Assembly: GCF_017743935.1 (NCBI RefSeq)
Contig: NZ_JAGHRE010000001.1
Coordinates: 62,001-126,000, forward strand
Length of the DNA: 64,000 bases
Direction: 5' to 3'
From: Tropicibacter sp. R16_0
Lineage (GTDB): Bacteria; Pseudomonadota; Alphaproteobacteria; Rhodobacterales; Rhodobacteraceae
Each line of letters starts with the position of its first letter. The stretch's first letter is position 1. The position numbers were made by a program, and so were the translations under genes. Shown piece after piece: positions 9,316-17,774 of the stretch. The notes under the pieces are model-generated. The model was given only the letters and a program-made list of their open reading frames with translations, ran no database searches and was not told the DNA's origin.

Positions 9316-10806
9316 ATGAGCAAATGGCATGATTTTCTGGATGATCAGATCAAGGTGCGCCCTGATGCTCTTGCTTTGATGGACGATGGCGGGGCCACAT
9401 GGAGTTTCGCCGAATTCGGTCAAGCCGTCGACGCTTTGGCCGAGGAGCTGAAGGGGCGGGGTGCCCGGGCCTGCGACCGGATCATGATCGTGTCCGAAAA
9501 TTGCTGTGCGGCCATTGCCGCGCTTTATGCGTGCTCGCGCATCGGGGCTTGCGCCGTGCCCGTAAACGCGCGTCAGACCGGAGGTGAACTGGCCCGCATC
9601 GTCGAACACGCACGGCCGACTTTGGTTCTGTTGACGACAGCAGCTTCGCCGGATGCGGTGAAGCATGCAGAGGCGATGGAGGCTGAGGCGCTGAACGGCG
9701 CGTTCGGCGCGCTCCACATCGCGGCTCCCTTTGCCACCGATCCGGATGCGGATTTGCATGATGTGGCGGTGATGCTTTTTACGACCGGAACAACCGGGAC
9801 GCCCAAGGGGGTCATGCTGACCCATGACAACGTGCGCTTCGGCGGCATGACTTCGGCCAATCTACGCGGGATGACGCCGGATGATGTGGTCTATGGCGTA
9901 CTGCCGATCACCCATGTGTTCGGCCTGTGCTCGGTGGTCACGGCGGCGAGTTATGCCGGCGCGCAGGTCCGGCTTGAAGCCCGGTTTTCGGCTGCACGGC
10001 TGTACGCGCAACTGCAGGATGGAGTGACCCTGTTTTCCGCCGTCCCGCAAATGCACGCGCTGTTGATGCAATACGCCAAGGAACAGGGCGTCGATGGCGT
10101 GCGAGATTGCGCCTTGCGCTACACCTCGTCAGGGGCTGCGCCTCTGGATCCTGCCTGGAAACGCAAAGCCGAGGCGTTCTATGGCGTTCCGATCCAGAAC
10201 GGCTATGGCCTGACCGAAAGCACCGCCGGGGTGAGCGCGTCGAGCAATGAATTGGGCGATCCGGACATTTCTGTTGGAACCGCCTTGCCGGGTGTCACAG
10301 TGAAGGTTGATGAAACGGTTGAAGGTGGCGGAGAGGGTGTCGGCGAAGTGCTGACAGCGGGCCCCCATGTGATGAAGGGCTACTATCGCAATCCCGAAGC
10401 CACTGCGGCGGCTTTGCAGGAGGGTTGGCTGCGCACAGGTGATCTGGGGTATTTCGACGATCAGGGACGATTGCACATCGCGGGTCGGTCGAAAGAGCTG
10501 ATCATCCATGGGGGGTTCAATGTATATCCTCCCGAGGTCGAGGCGGCGCTGAACGATCATCCACAGGTCATTCAATCCGCGGTGATCGGGCGCACGGTGA
10601 ACGGGGATGAACTCGTCTATGCCTTTGTACAGGCGGCAGAGGGGGATTTTCCGGATGTCGACGATCTGGCGCAATTTGCGGCCGCGCGCCTGGCAGGCTA
10701 CAAACGCCCCTCTCGCATCATCGTGGCAACCGGGCTGCCTGCGGCACCCACAGGGAAGATCCTGAAACACCGGCTGCTCGATCACTTTGCCGACCGCTTG
10801 AGCTAA
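9316..10806 (+). CDS. Acyl-CoA synthetase, AMP-forming (PimA-like)
   Basis: A 496-residue class I adenylate-forming ligase that activates a carboxylic acid to its CoA ester with ATP. Core motifs are complete: the P-loop FTTGTTGTPKGVMLTH, the A5 motif NGYGLTEST, the hinge RTGDLGYFDDQGRLHIAGRSKELII, and the C-terminal catalytic lysine in PTGKILKH. As the last gene of the operon it supplies the CoA ester that the other enzymes consume. The acid is unknown; dicarboxylates such as pimelate are suggested only by the operon composition. Confidence 0.88.
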   Translation: MSKWHDFLDDQIKVRPDALALMDDGGATWSFAEFGQAVDALAEELKGRGARACDRIMIVSENCCAAIAALYACSRIGACAVPVNARQTGGELARIVEHARPTLVLLTTAASPDAVKHAEAMEAEALNGAFGALHIAAPFATDPDADLHDVAVMLFTTGTTGTPKGVMLTHDNVRFGGMTSANLRGMTPDDVVYGVLPITHVFGLCSVVTAASYAGAQVRLEARFSAARLYAQLQDGVTLFSAVPQMHALLMQYAKEQGVDGVRDCALRYTSSGAAPLDPAWKRKAEAFYGVPIQNGYGLTESTAGVSASSNELGDPDISVGTALPGVTVKVDETVEGGGEGVGEVLTAGPHVMKGYYRNPEATAAALQEGWLRTGDLGYFDDQGRLHIAGRSKELIIHGGFNVYPPEVEAALNDHPQVIQSAVIGRTVNGDELVYAFVQAAEGDFPDVDDLAQFAAARLAGYKRPSRIIVATGLPAAPTGKILKHRLLDHFADRLS

Positions 10807-10810
10807 ACAA

Positions 10811-11036
10811 CTCGGGGGTGCTCCCGCGCCCGAGCGATCCTGACTGCGTCAGCCCCGCCAACGGCCTTGGGCCGGGCGCCTCGCCTGCGGCTCGGCGCGG
10901 TCGCGGTAAGACGCGCACAGTTTGTTTGGTCGCAAACGGGTGCTGCAAGCACCCACCGCCGAGCGGAGCGAGGCCCGGCCCAACGGGAGGAGATGCCCCG
11001 TCAGGGGCATCGACGACGGGCGGGAGCGCTTCGCCT
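10811..11036 (+). repeat. Structured intergenic repeat, copy A (between convergent genes)
   Basis: The element fills the 244-bp gap between the acyl-CoA synthetase (+) and rpe (-). Outer stem: CTCCCGCGCCCG (10821-10832) with CGGGCGGGAG (11017-11026). Inner perfect 11-bp stem: TTGGGCCGGGC (10867-10877) with GCCCGGCCCAA (10973-10983). Internal hairpins: GGGTGCT/AGCACCC (10938-10954) and GATGCCCC/GGGGCATC (10992-11011). Sequence blocks are shared with the elements at 16758, 25291 and 34839, all in the same orientation. Function unknown; a bidirectional transcription-stop or mRNA 3'-end structure is plausible. Confidence 0.75.
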
Positions 11037-11050
11037 CTTGAATGGAACCG

Positions 11051-11740
11051 TTAGACGTAGACGCCCTCGGCTGCTGCGCGGACGGCGCGGATGTTCTCGC
11101 CATAAACGTCGGGGTTCGAAACGGAACCGCCGCGGAACACGGCCGAGCCTGCGACCAGCACATCGGCACCAGCCTGGGCCACCAGAGGGGCCGTATTCGG
11201 ATCAACGCCACCGTCGATTTCGATGTGAACGGGGCGGTCCCCAATCATCTCGCGCAGGCGGCGGACCTTGCTGGTCATGTCGATGAACTTCTGTCCGCCA
11301 AAGCCCGGGTTGACGGTCATCACGCAGACCAGGTCCGTCAGATCCAGCAGATGTTCCACGGCTTCGGCCGGAGTCCCTGGGTTCAGCGCGACGCCTGCCT
11401 TCATACCCGCGGCGCGAATGGCCTGCAGGGTACGGTGCGTGTGCGGCCCCGCCTCGACATGTGCGGTCAGTACATCAGCACCTGCATCTGCATAGGCGTC
11501 GATGTAGGGATCAACCGGAGCAATCATAAGGTGTACGTCCATCACTGTTTTCACATGCGGACGGAAGGCTTTGACCGCCATCGGGCCGAAGGTCAGGTTC
11601 GGCACAAAGTGCCCGTCCATCACATCCACATGCACCCAATCCGCGCCTTGCGCTTCGATGGCTTGGATTTCCTGGCCAAAGTTCGCGAAATCGGCGGACA
11701 GGATCGACGGGGCGATCTTGATGGAACGGTCAAAGGTCAT
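11051..11740 (-). CDS. rpe: Ribulose-phosphate 3-epimerase
   Basis: This TIM-barrel enzyme interconverts ribulose 5-phosphate and xylulose 5-phosphate in the pentose phosphate and Calvin pathways. Motifs are classic: APSILSADFANFG, HVDVMDGHFVPNLTFGP (metal His and Asp), DVHLMI, VMTVNPGFGGQKFI, and EIDGGVDPNTAPL followed by VAGSAVF. ATG at 11740 is preferred because AGGTG lies just upstream; a GTG three codons earlier is possible. The gene is divergent from phnC and may share a regulatory gap with it. Ribose-phosphate handling links loosely to the C-P lyase pathway, which yields phosphoribosyl products, but rpe is usually a housekeeping gene. Confidence 0.95.
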   Translation of the reverse strand: MTFDRSIKIAPSILSADFANFGQEIQAIEAQGADWVHVDVMDGHFVPNLTFGPMAVKAFRPHVKTVMDVHLMIAPVDPYIDAYADAGADVLTAHVEAGPHTHRTLQAIRAAGMKAGVALNPGTPAEAVEHLLDLTDLVCVMTVNPGFGGQKFIDMTSKVRRLREMIGDRPVHIEIDGGVDPNTAPLVAQAGADVLVAGSAVFRGGSVSNPDVYGENIRAVRAAAEGVYV

Positions 11741-11968
11741 GAGTGGCACCTGAATGTGAGTGAAACCGAGCGAGTCGCTGGCTCATATAGGCCCAAATGC
11801 TGCGCGCGAACAGAGGAAGAGCAGGATTTGACCCTGTCTCGGAGCTTCCAATCGTCTGGTTTTATCACTGGATCCGCCAATTCGGTCGTTACAAAACCTT
11901 CACCGCTTCGACACATACGTTTTGTCTTTGCCCCTTAGCCACCCGACATCAATCACTGGGGGTGGCTC
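11741..11968. promoter_or_regulatory. Divergent promoter region of rpe and phnC
   Basis: A 228-bp gap between divergent genes with a visibly AT-richer stretch around 11860-11935. A weak resemblance to a PhoB half-site exists (CCTTCACC at 11897-11904), but a good tandem Pho box is not visible. Promoter elements cannot be placed with confidence. Confidence 0.35.
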
Positions 11969-12787
11969 GTGCTGCGGATCAACAAACTTACCAAACGCTT
12001 TGGCGCAAACACCGCTGTCGATGCGGCGACGCTGGATGTGGACAAGCCCTGCATGATCGGGATCATCGGTCGCTCTGGTGCGGGTAAATCGACACTCCTG
12101 CGCATGCTGAACCGCCTCGAAGAAACAACCGAGGGCACGATCACGTTTGAGGGTCGAGACGTCACCGCCCTCAAAGGCAAGGACAAGCGCGCCTGGCAGG
12201 CCGAATGCGCCATGATCTTTCAGCAGTTCAACCTGGTGCCACGTCTTGATGTGGTGTCGAACGTTCTGCACGGCACGCTCAACCGCCGCTCGACGCTGTC
12301 GACCATGTTCAACCTCTTTCCCATGGCCGACATTCACAAGGCCATCGACATCCTGGATCGTCTGGGCATCGCCGAGCATGCCCCCAAACGGGCCGAAGCT
12401 CTCTCAGGTGGCCAGCAGCAGCGCGTGGCCATTGCGCGCGCCCTGATGCAAGACCCCAAGATCATCCTGGCGGACGAACCCATTGCCTCGCTAGACCCCA
12501 TGAACGCCCAGGTGGTGATGCAGGCCCTGCGCCGTATCCACGAAGAAGACGGTCGCACGGTGATTGCCAACCTGCACACGCTGGATACAGCACGCCGCTA
12601 TTGTGACCGCGTGGTCGGCATGCGCGACGGGCGCATCGTGTTCGACGGCTTGCCTGAACAGCTGACCACGGGTGTCGCCCGCGAGATCTATGGCGCTGGC
12701 GCCGATTTCTCCGAGGCCGCGACCTCGACCGAGATCGACACACTGGAAGCCGCTTCAACGGCAAACCCCGTCAAAGAAGCGGTCTGA
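11969..12787 (+). CDS. phnC: Phosphonate ABC transporter ATP-binding protein
   Basis: A 272-residue ABC ATPase that powers phosphonate import. Walker A is GRSGAGKST (about residue 35), the signature [15 protein letters not shown], and Walker [14 protein letters not shown]. It starts with GTG at 11969 after a GGGGGTGG ribosome site. It heads a four-gene uptake operon with phnD and two phnE genes, the usual composition for phosphonate/phosphite importers. Specificity rests on PhnD rather than on this subunit. Confidence 0.93.
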   Translation: MLRINKLTKRFGANTAVDAATLDVDKPCMIGIIGRSGAGKSTLLRMLNRLEETTEGTITFEGRDVTALKGKDKRAWQAECAMIFQQFNLVPRLDVVSNVLHGTLNRRSTLSTMFNLFPMADIHKAIDILDRLGIAEHAPKRAEALSGGQQQRVAIARALMQDPKIILADEPIASLDPMNAQVVMQALRRIHEEDGRTVIANLHTLDTARRYCDRVVGMRDGRIVFDGLPEQLTTGVAREIYGAGADFSEAATSTEIDTLEAASTANPVKEAV

Positions 12788-12856
12788 TCCGCTCCAATCC
12801 CTTTCATCACCCGGGCCCGATGGGGGGTCGGGAAAACTTAACCGGAGAACCCAAAG

Positions 12857-13759
12857 ATGAAAAAACTGATCGCAGCCCTCGTGGCAACCACAGCCCTGGC
12901 AGCACCAGCCATGGCAGAAGAAATCAAGGAATTCCGCATCGGCCTGCTGGGTGGCGAAAACGCTCAGGACCGTCTGAACAACAACGAATGCCTGCGCGCC
13001 AAGACCGAGGAACTGCTGGGCGTTCCGACCAAGCTGTTTGCCCCTGCCGACTATAACGGCGTGATCCAGGGTCTGCTGGGCGGCACCATCGACATGGCTT
13101 GGCTGGGTGCATCTGGCTATGCAAAGACCTATCTGTCGGACCCCGAAGCGGTTGAGCCGATCCTGGTCAAGGTCAACAACGACGGCGGCTATGGCTACTA
13201 CTCGATCGGTTTTGCCCGCAAGGACAGCGGCATCACTTCGCTGGCCGAAATGAAAGACAAGACCTTTGGTTTTGGCGACCCGAACTCGACCTCTGGCTTC
13301 CTGATCCCCTCGATCGAGATTCCCGAAGAGACCGGCGCGACCATGACCTCGGGCGACTATTTTGGTGAGGTCAAGTTCACCGGTGGCCACGAGCAGACCA
13401 TCGTTGCTGTGAACAACGGTGACGTTGATGGCGGTGTGACCTGGGCTGACGGTCTGGGCGAATGGGAAGACGGCTACAACTCGGGCGCGCTGCGCCGCGC
13501 GGTTGACGCGGGCCTCGTGGACATGAACGACCTGGTCAAAATCTGGCAGTCCAAGCCGATCCCCGAAGGTCCGATCGTTCTACGCAAGGCTCTGCCCGAA
13601 GACGTCAAAGTCAAATTCACCGCTCTGATGGCCTCGCTGCCGTCGATGGACCCCGATTGCGCCTATGGCGTTCTGTCGGGCGAAGCCAAGGGTGTTCAGC
13701 CTATCGGTCATGACGCGTACGAAGTGATCATCGAAGCGCGCAAGCTGAAGTCCAACTGA
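12857..13759 (+). CDS. phnD: Phosphonate ABC transporter substrate-binding protein
   Basis: A 300-residue periplasmic binding protein. A Sec signal peptide of about 21 residues ends in APAMA before EEIKEF. The family fold of type II binding proteins is seen in FRIGLLGGENAQDRL, the GLLGGTIDMAWLGASGYAKTY region and the conserved FGDPNSTSGFLIP and GHEQTIVAVNNGDVDGG segments that line the phosphonate site. GGAG precedes the ATG. It is followed by a strong intrinsic terminator, so its transcript is probably the most abundant of the operon. Substrates may include 2-aminoethylphosphonate or methylphosphonate; sequence alone does not decide. Confidence 0.93.
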   Translation: MKKLIAALVATTALAAPAMAEEIKEFRIGLLGGENAQDRLNNNECLRAKTEELLGVPTKLFAPADYNGVIQGLLGGTIDMAWLGASGYAKTYLSDPEAVEPILVKVNNDGGYGYYSIGFARKDSGITSLAEMKDKTFGFGDPNSTSGFLIPSIEIPEETGATMTSGDYFGEVKFTGGHEQTIVAVNNGDVDGGVTWADGLGEWEDGYNSGALRRAVDAGLVDMNDLVKIWQSKPIPEGPIVLRKALPEDVKVKFTALMASLPSMDPDCAYGVLSGEAKGVQPIGHDAYEVIIEARKLKSN

Positions 13760-13776
13760 TTTAAGCACCAAGTTCG

Positions 13777-13809
13777 CGGGGCCTGGCACATACGCCGGGC
13801 CCCGTTTTT
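13777..13809 (+). terminator. Intrinsic terminator/attenuator between phnD and phnE
   Basis: An 11-bp GC-rich stem (13777-13787 with 13794-13804, one G-U pair) with a six-base loop is followed at once by TTTTT (13805-13809). It lies inside the operon, 15 bases before the phnE start codon, so it should lower permease expression relative to the binding protein. Confidence 0.8.
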
Positions 13810-13824
13810 GACGGGAGCATTCCA

Positions 13825-14694
13825 ATGACAGACCTGAGTGCAGGGTCCCCTTCGGTCGCAGACATTCGCGACGATTACTCCGCGCTGGTTCAGCGCAAAC
13901 GGGTCTATGGTGGTATTCTCCTGATCCTCTTCATCAGCTTGATGGTGGCGGGGTTCCGCACCGCAGATGCGCGCAACGCGGGGTCCTTTGCGGACGGATG
14001 GCGCCGCATCCTGGATTACCCGACCGAAGTGTTGAGCGAAGCCTGGGAAAAAGTCGCTCTGCTGCCCGGCCATCTGGCGCATTTCATGCCGGCCCTGATC
14101 GAGACGCTGAACATCGCAGCTGCCTCGACCCTGGTCGGTGCTGTGTTGGGTACGTTCCTGTCACTGCTGGCCACGCGCGGCATGGCGCCTTGGCCTGCTC
14201 TTATCCCGGTTTTCCGCCGGATCAGCGACATTTGCCGAGCCATCCCCGAGATCGTGATTGCGCTGGTGTTGATCTTTGTTCTGGGCGGCGGTCCGGTTCC
14301 GGCGATGATCGCCATCGCCATTCACACGGCCGGTGCTTTGGGCAAGCTGTTCTCGGAAGTGAACGAAAACGCCTCGCTGAAACCGGTTGAGGGGCTGCAG
14401 TCGGTCGGCGCATCCTGGGCGCAGCGGATGTATCTGGGGGTGATCCCGCAGGTTGGCCCGAACTATGTCAGCTATGCGCTGCTGCGGTTCGAAATCAACA
14501 TTCGCGCTTCGGCCATCCTGGGCTTTGTTGGCGCTGGTGGCATCGGCTATGAGCTGCGCAACTCGATGTCCTGGGGGCAGGGGCGCTATGACGAGGCCGC
14601 CGCCATCTTCGTCCTGCTGTTTGTCACAATCGTTCTGGTCGACCAGCTGTCTGGCGTCCTGCGTAATCGCCTGACCCACGGAGCCGCAAAATGA
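13825..14694 (+). CDS. phnE: Phosphonate ABC transporter permease (first)
   Basis: A 289-residue inner-membrane permease. After a cytoplasmic N-terminus there is a membrane helix around residues 30-48, then the permease core beginning LIETLNIAAASTLVGAVLG. The cytoplasmic coupling loop that contacts PhnC is visible as EGLQSVGASWAQRMYLGVIPQ (the EAA-type motif). GGGAG precedes the start. Its stop overlaps the next permease gene by four bases (ATGA), so the two are coupled and likely form a heterodimeric channel. Confidence 0.92.
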   Translation: MTDLSAGSPSVADIRDDYSALVQRKRVYGGILLILFISLMVAGFRTADARNAGSFADGWRRILDYPTEVLSEAWEKVALLPGHLAHFMPALIETLNIAAASTLVGAVLGTFLSLLATRGMAPWPALIPVFRRISDICRAIPEIVIALVLIFVLGGGPVPAMIAIAIHTAGALGKLFSEVNENASLKPVEGLQSVGASWAQRMYLGVIPQVGPNYVSYALLRFEINIRASAILGFVGAGGIGYELRNSMSWGQGRYDEAAAIFVLLFVTIVLVDQLSGVLRNRLTHGAAK

Positions 14695-16061
14695 GCACCT
14701 TTGCAACCAATCTGCCCGTCGAGGCGCTCAAGTCTAAGGCCGACAAGATCTTTGTTCGCAAGCGCATCATGAACTTTGGCCTGCCGATCCTGGTGCTGCT
14801 GTATCTGGCCTATGTGTTCTTCGCCTTCGACGTACCGGGCCTTTATGAAAAAGCCAGTTGGAAGAACGGCAAGACGCTGGTTTCGGACAGCTACAGCTAC
14901 AAGACCCATGTGACCCGCGACAACCGCAATGGCGAGGTATCCGTTGCGATCGAGGGTGAGCGCAAAGGGGAATATCCCGAAGGCATGTCGCCCGACTGGG
15001 TCGAGATGGGCGCAACCACTGTGATCGACCTGGAAGACGGTCATGTTGTGACCTTTGGGGCCGAGAGTATCGAATATGACGTGCCGGGCTATGGTCTGAT
15101 CCGCGCTACGCCGGATCGTCGCAAGGGCGTGCAGGCCGAGCTGCCCGCAGGGGATGTGCCAGATTGGATCAACGTGTCCAAAAACCGTCTGGCGGTGACC
15201 ACGGAGGCGGGCCGTCTGACCGTCACGCGCAACCGGTCCGAAGTGTTCCGCTATTTTACCGGCTGGGAGCTGTTCTGGTTCACCCTCGACAGCCCGTATT
15301 ACGGCAAGGGGCCGGGCGAGCTGATGGGTCTGGCCTTTGCGGGCGAAGCGGGCGCGATCTGGAATGATTTCTGGACCAACAAGATGTGGCGGCATCAGGA
15401 TGTGGCCTGGGCCATTTTCGAGACGATCCTGATGGCTTTCCTGGGCACGCTCGGCGCAGGCCTGGTGGCTTTGCCGCTGGCCTTTATGGCGGCGCGCAAC
15501 TTCAACCCGCTGGGGCCGCTGCGTTTTGGCGTGCGTCGGGTGTTCGACTTTGTCCGTGGTGTCGATGCGTTGATCTGGACCGTTGTGCTGAGCCGGGCCT
15601 TTGGTCCGGGGCCATTGACGGGCGCGCTGGCGATCCTGGTGACGGATACCGGCACCTTCGGCAAGATTTTCTCGGAAGCGCTTGAAAACGTCGACAAGAA
15701 ACAGATCGAGGGTGTGCAATCCACCGGGGCCAACGCGCCGCAGCGCTATCGGTTTGGGGTGATCCCGCAGATCACGCCAGTGCTGATCAGCCAGCTCTTG
15801 TATTTCCTGGAATCCAACACCCGCAGCGCGACCATCATTGGCGCGATCACCGGAGGCGGTATCGGCCTGTTGCTGACGCAGGCGATCATCACCCAGAAGG
15901 ATTGGGAAGAGGTTGCATACTACATCGTGCTGATCATTCTGATGGTGATGTTCATGGATTGGTTCTCGGGCTGGCTGCGCCGCAAGTTGATTTCGGGCGA
16001 AGTCAAATCACCGCGCAAGCGCAAGGCGGATCCAAAGGCGAAGCCCTTCGTTCTGCCCTGA
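14691..16061 (+). CDS. phnE: Phosphonate ABC transporter permease (second, with extra periplasmic domain)
   Basis: A 456-residue PhnE-type permease, about 170 residues longer than its partner. The permease core is in the C-terminal half, with the coupling loop EGVQSTGANAPQRYRFGVIPQ. The additional length lies between the first membrane helix (about residues 25-43) and the second, roughly residues 46-190, and is rich in strands and charged residues, so it should be a periplasmic domain. Such long second permeases are known in alphaproteobacterial phn operons; the role of the extra domain is not known to me. Last gene of the uptake set. Confidence 0.9.
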   Translation: MSTFATNLPVEALKSKADKIFVRKRIMNFGLPILVLLYLAYVFFAFDVPGLYEKASWKNGKTLVSDSYSYKTHVTRDNRNGEVSVAIEGERKGEYPEGMSPDWVEMGATTVIDLEDGHVVTFGAESIEYDVPGYGLIRATPDRRKGVQAELPAGDVPDWINVSKNRLAVTTEAGRLTVTRNRSEVFRYFTGWELFWFTLDSPYYGKGPGELMGLAFAGEAGAIWNDFWTNKMWRHQDVAWAIFETILMAFLGTLGAGLVALPLAFMAARNFNPLGPLRFGVRRVFDFVRGVDALIWTVVLSRAFGPGPLTGALAILVTDTGTFGKIFSEALENVDKKQIEGVQSTGANAPQRYRFGVIPQITPVLISQLLYFLESNTRSATIIGAITGGGIGLLLTQAIITQKDWEEVAYYIVLIILMVMFMDWFSGWLRRKLISGEVKSPRKRKADPKAKPFVLP

Positions 16062-16131
16062 AACTGAGAAATCGAAGCGTCGCTGATGGAGATGATCTGT
16101 CAGTGACGTTTTCCTTGAGAAAGACCACAAT

Positions 16132-16752
16132 ATGACCCAGCCCCGGCTGAAGCCTGACGCGCCCTTCCTCCACCCCGATTGCCAAATCCACGACAGCCAG
16201 TTTGGAGCCTATGTCGAGATCGGCGCAGGCACCCGGCTGAACAACACGATCTGGGGGGATTACTCTTATTGTGATCGAACCTGTGATGTGGCCAATGCCC
16301 AGATCGGCAAATTCTCCAACATCGCCAGCTTCACCCGGATCGGGGCGACAGATCACCCGATGGAAAAAGCCTCCCTGCACCATTTCCACTATCGCTCGGC
16401 GGATTACTGGACGGATGTTGAGCATGATGCGGACTGGTTCGCCTATCGTGCCAGCCGAATGGCGCAAATTGGCCATGATACCTGGATCGGTCACGCGGCC
16501 ATCATCAAGCCCGAGGTCACAATCGGCCACGGCGCGGTGATCGCATCCGGAGCTGTTGTGACCAAAGATGTGGCCCCCTACACAATTGTGGCAGGCGTTG
16601 CAGCCACCGAAGTGCGCCGCCGGTTCCCTGAACAGGTTGCCGAACGCATGATGGAACTCGCCTGGTGGGATTGGGGCCATGAGGTCCTGCGCGACCGACT
16701 CGCTGACTTTCGCGCGCTGAAGGCCGAGGCGTTCTTGGAGAAGTACGCTTGA
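16132..16752 (+). CDS. Phosphonate metabolism hexapeptide-repeat transferase
   Basis: A 206-residue left-handed beta-helix protein. Hexapeptide repeats are seen in IGAGTRLNNTIWGDYS and again in IGHDTWIGHAAIIKPEVTIGHGAVIASGAVVTKDV. The central WF/HH-rich loop (HHFHYRSADYW) is typical of the acetyltransferase-like family that accompanies C-P lyase genes. Acetylation of an aminophosphonate before cleavage, as PhnO does, is an attractive role but unproven here. It lies 70 bases after the transport genes and is convergent with phnF. Confidence 0.83.
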   Translation: MTQPRLKPDAPFLHPDCQIHDSQFGAYVEIGAGTRLNNTIWGDYSYCDRTCDVANAQIGKFSNIASFTRIGATDHPMEKASLHHFHYRSADYWTDVEHDADWFAYRASRMAQIGHDTWIGHAAIIKPEVTIGHGAVIASGAVVTKDVAPYTIVAGVAATEVRRRFPEQVAERMMELAWWDWGHEVLRDRLADFRALKAEAFLEKYA

Positions 16753-16757
16753 GCCAT

Positions 16758-16960
16758 TCGGGGGCACTCCCGCGCCCGCGCTGATCCCGGCTTCGCCGAA
16801 ATCGCTGGCGGCCTTGGGCCGGGCGCCTCGCCTTCGGCTCGGCGCGCCCGCGCGTGGGGCGACTGTTTTGCCACAATTGCCAACCGCCGCGCGCAGCGCG
16901 GCCCGGCCCAACGGGAGGAGGGCATCTTAGATGCCTGATCGACGGGCGGGAGCGCTCCGC
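16758..16960 (+). repeat. Structured intergenic repeat, copy B (between convergent genes)
   Basis: Second full copy, occupying the gap between the hexapeptide transferase (+) and phnF (-). Outer stem CTCCCGCGCCCG (16767-16778) with CGGGCGGGAG (16943-16952); inner stem TTGGGCCGGGC (16814-16824) with GCCCGGCCCAA (16901-16911). The hairpin next to the right outer arm is GGCATC/GATGCC (16921-16935), different in sequence from copy A but equal in place and shape. A further hairpin CCGCGC/GCGCGG is at 16887-16901. Confidence 0.75.
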
Positions 16961-17671
16961 CTATGTTTCCCCCAAGGTCAGCGTGACGTGATCGCCGGCG
17001 AACCAGGTGCGCCCAAACTCGACCGGCGCCCCATGCGGGTCGACATTGACGCCCACCGATTGCATCACTGGCGCCCCTTCTGGAACGCGCAGGTGCAAGG
17101 CTTGCGTTGCACTGGCGCGACGGGCCGTCAGTCGGGTCCATTTGCGGGTGTAGTCCGGGATGCCGAGCCCTTGCAGTGCGCGGGTGACGGATTGGGTGTC
17201 TTCGAGGGCCTGCAGCATGTCGGGAAAGCGGCCAGCTGGAAAGACACTCTGGAACACCGCGATCGGCAGCCCATCGGCGAGCGAAAGCCCATCATAGACA
17301 TGCACTTGGTCTCCGGTTTCCAAACCCAAAGCTTCGGCTTCTTGTGCGTCGGCCGCGCGTGTGGTTAGCGCCAGGATCTGCTTGCCGGGGATCTTGCCGC
17401 TGGCCGAGATGTTCTGATGGTATCTCACCCGCCTGCCGATGGGATACTCGGTTGGTCGCGCCGCAACGAAGACACCCGCGCCGCGTCGCGCGTGCACCAG
17501 TCCCTGTTCTGATAGTTCGGCCAAAGCCCGCCGTACCGTATGGCGGTTCACGCCATGGGTTGCGGACAGTTGCGCTTCGGTCGGCAGGCGGTCGCCATTG
17601 CGGTATCGGCCCTCGGCAATGTCCGAGGTGAGGCTGGCGGCGATGGTTTTCCAGACGGGCGTGCGGCTCAT
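16961..17671 (-). CDS. phnF: GntR-family repressor of the phosphonate cluster (PhnF)
   Basis: A 236-residue regulator of the HutC subfamily. The N-terminal winged helix (about residues 8-75) reads LTSDIAEGRYRNGDRLPTEAQL then HGVNRHTVRRALAELSEQGLV; the C-terminal UTRA effector domain follows. It is transcribed away from phnG across a 103-bp gap holding an inverted repeat of the GntR type, and thus probably represses phnGHI-JKLN and itself until a phosphonate-derived ligand is bound. Location and family agree with PhnF of other C-P lyase clusters. Confidence 0.9.
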   Translation of the reverse strand: MSRTPVWKTIAASLTSDIAEGRYRNGDRLPTEAQLSATHGVNRHTVRRALAELSEQGLVHARRGAGVFVAARPTEYPIGRRVRYHQNISASGKIPGKQILALTTRAADAQEAEALGLETGDQVHVYDGLSLADGLPIAVFQSVFPAGRFPDMLQALEDTQSVTRALQGLGIPDYTRKWTRLTARRASATQALHLRVPEGAPVMQSVGVNVDPHGAPVEFGRTWFAGDHVTLTLGET

Positions 17672-17698
17672 GTCATCAAATCTTCACAAGATGCAGGA

Positions 17699-17727
17699 TT
17701 GCGGGGCGACCCCTAAATCCGTATGAT
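17699..17727 (+). promoter_or_regulatory. Predicted phnG promoter
   Basis: TTGCGG (17699-17704) and TATGAT (17722-17727) are separated by exactly 17 bases, a fair sigma-70 match. The start point would be near 17734, inside the inverted repeat listed next. Confidence 0.45.
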
Positions 17728-17756
17728 TTGTCTAGTTGTATAGTTGTTGTAGACAA
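17728..17756. promoter_or_regulatory. Candidate PhnF operator
   Basis: TTGTCTA (17728-17734) and TAGACAA (17750-17756) form perfect 7-bp arms around 15 bases that contain the direct repeat TAGTTGT (17733-17739 and 17741-17747). It lies just downstream of the predicted -10 box and about 18 bases before the phnG ATG, the right place for repression by the divergent GntR protein. Confidence 0.55.
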
Positions 17757-17774
17757 CTTCGCCAAGAGGCTAAA

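Noticed and set aside
11886-11904. Possible Pho box upstream of phnC
   Set aside because: Only one half (CCTTCAC) resembles the CTGTCAT/C repeat; the other half matches poorly, so PhoB control cannot be claimed from sequence.
17736-17774. Earlier start for phnG
   Set aside because: It would lie within the operator-like repeat and has no ribosome site, whereas ATG at 17775 follows AAGAGG.
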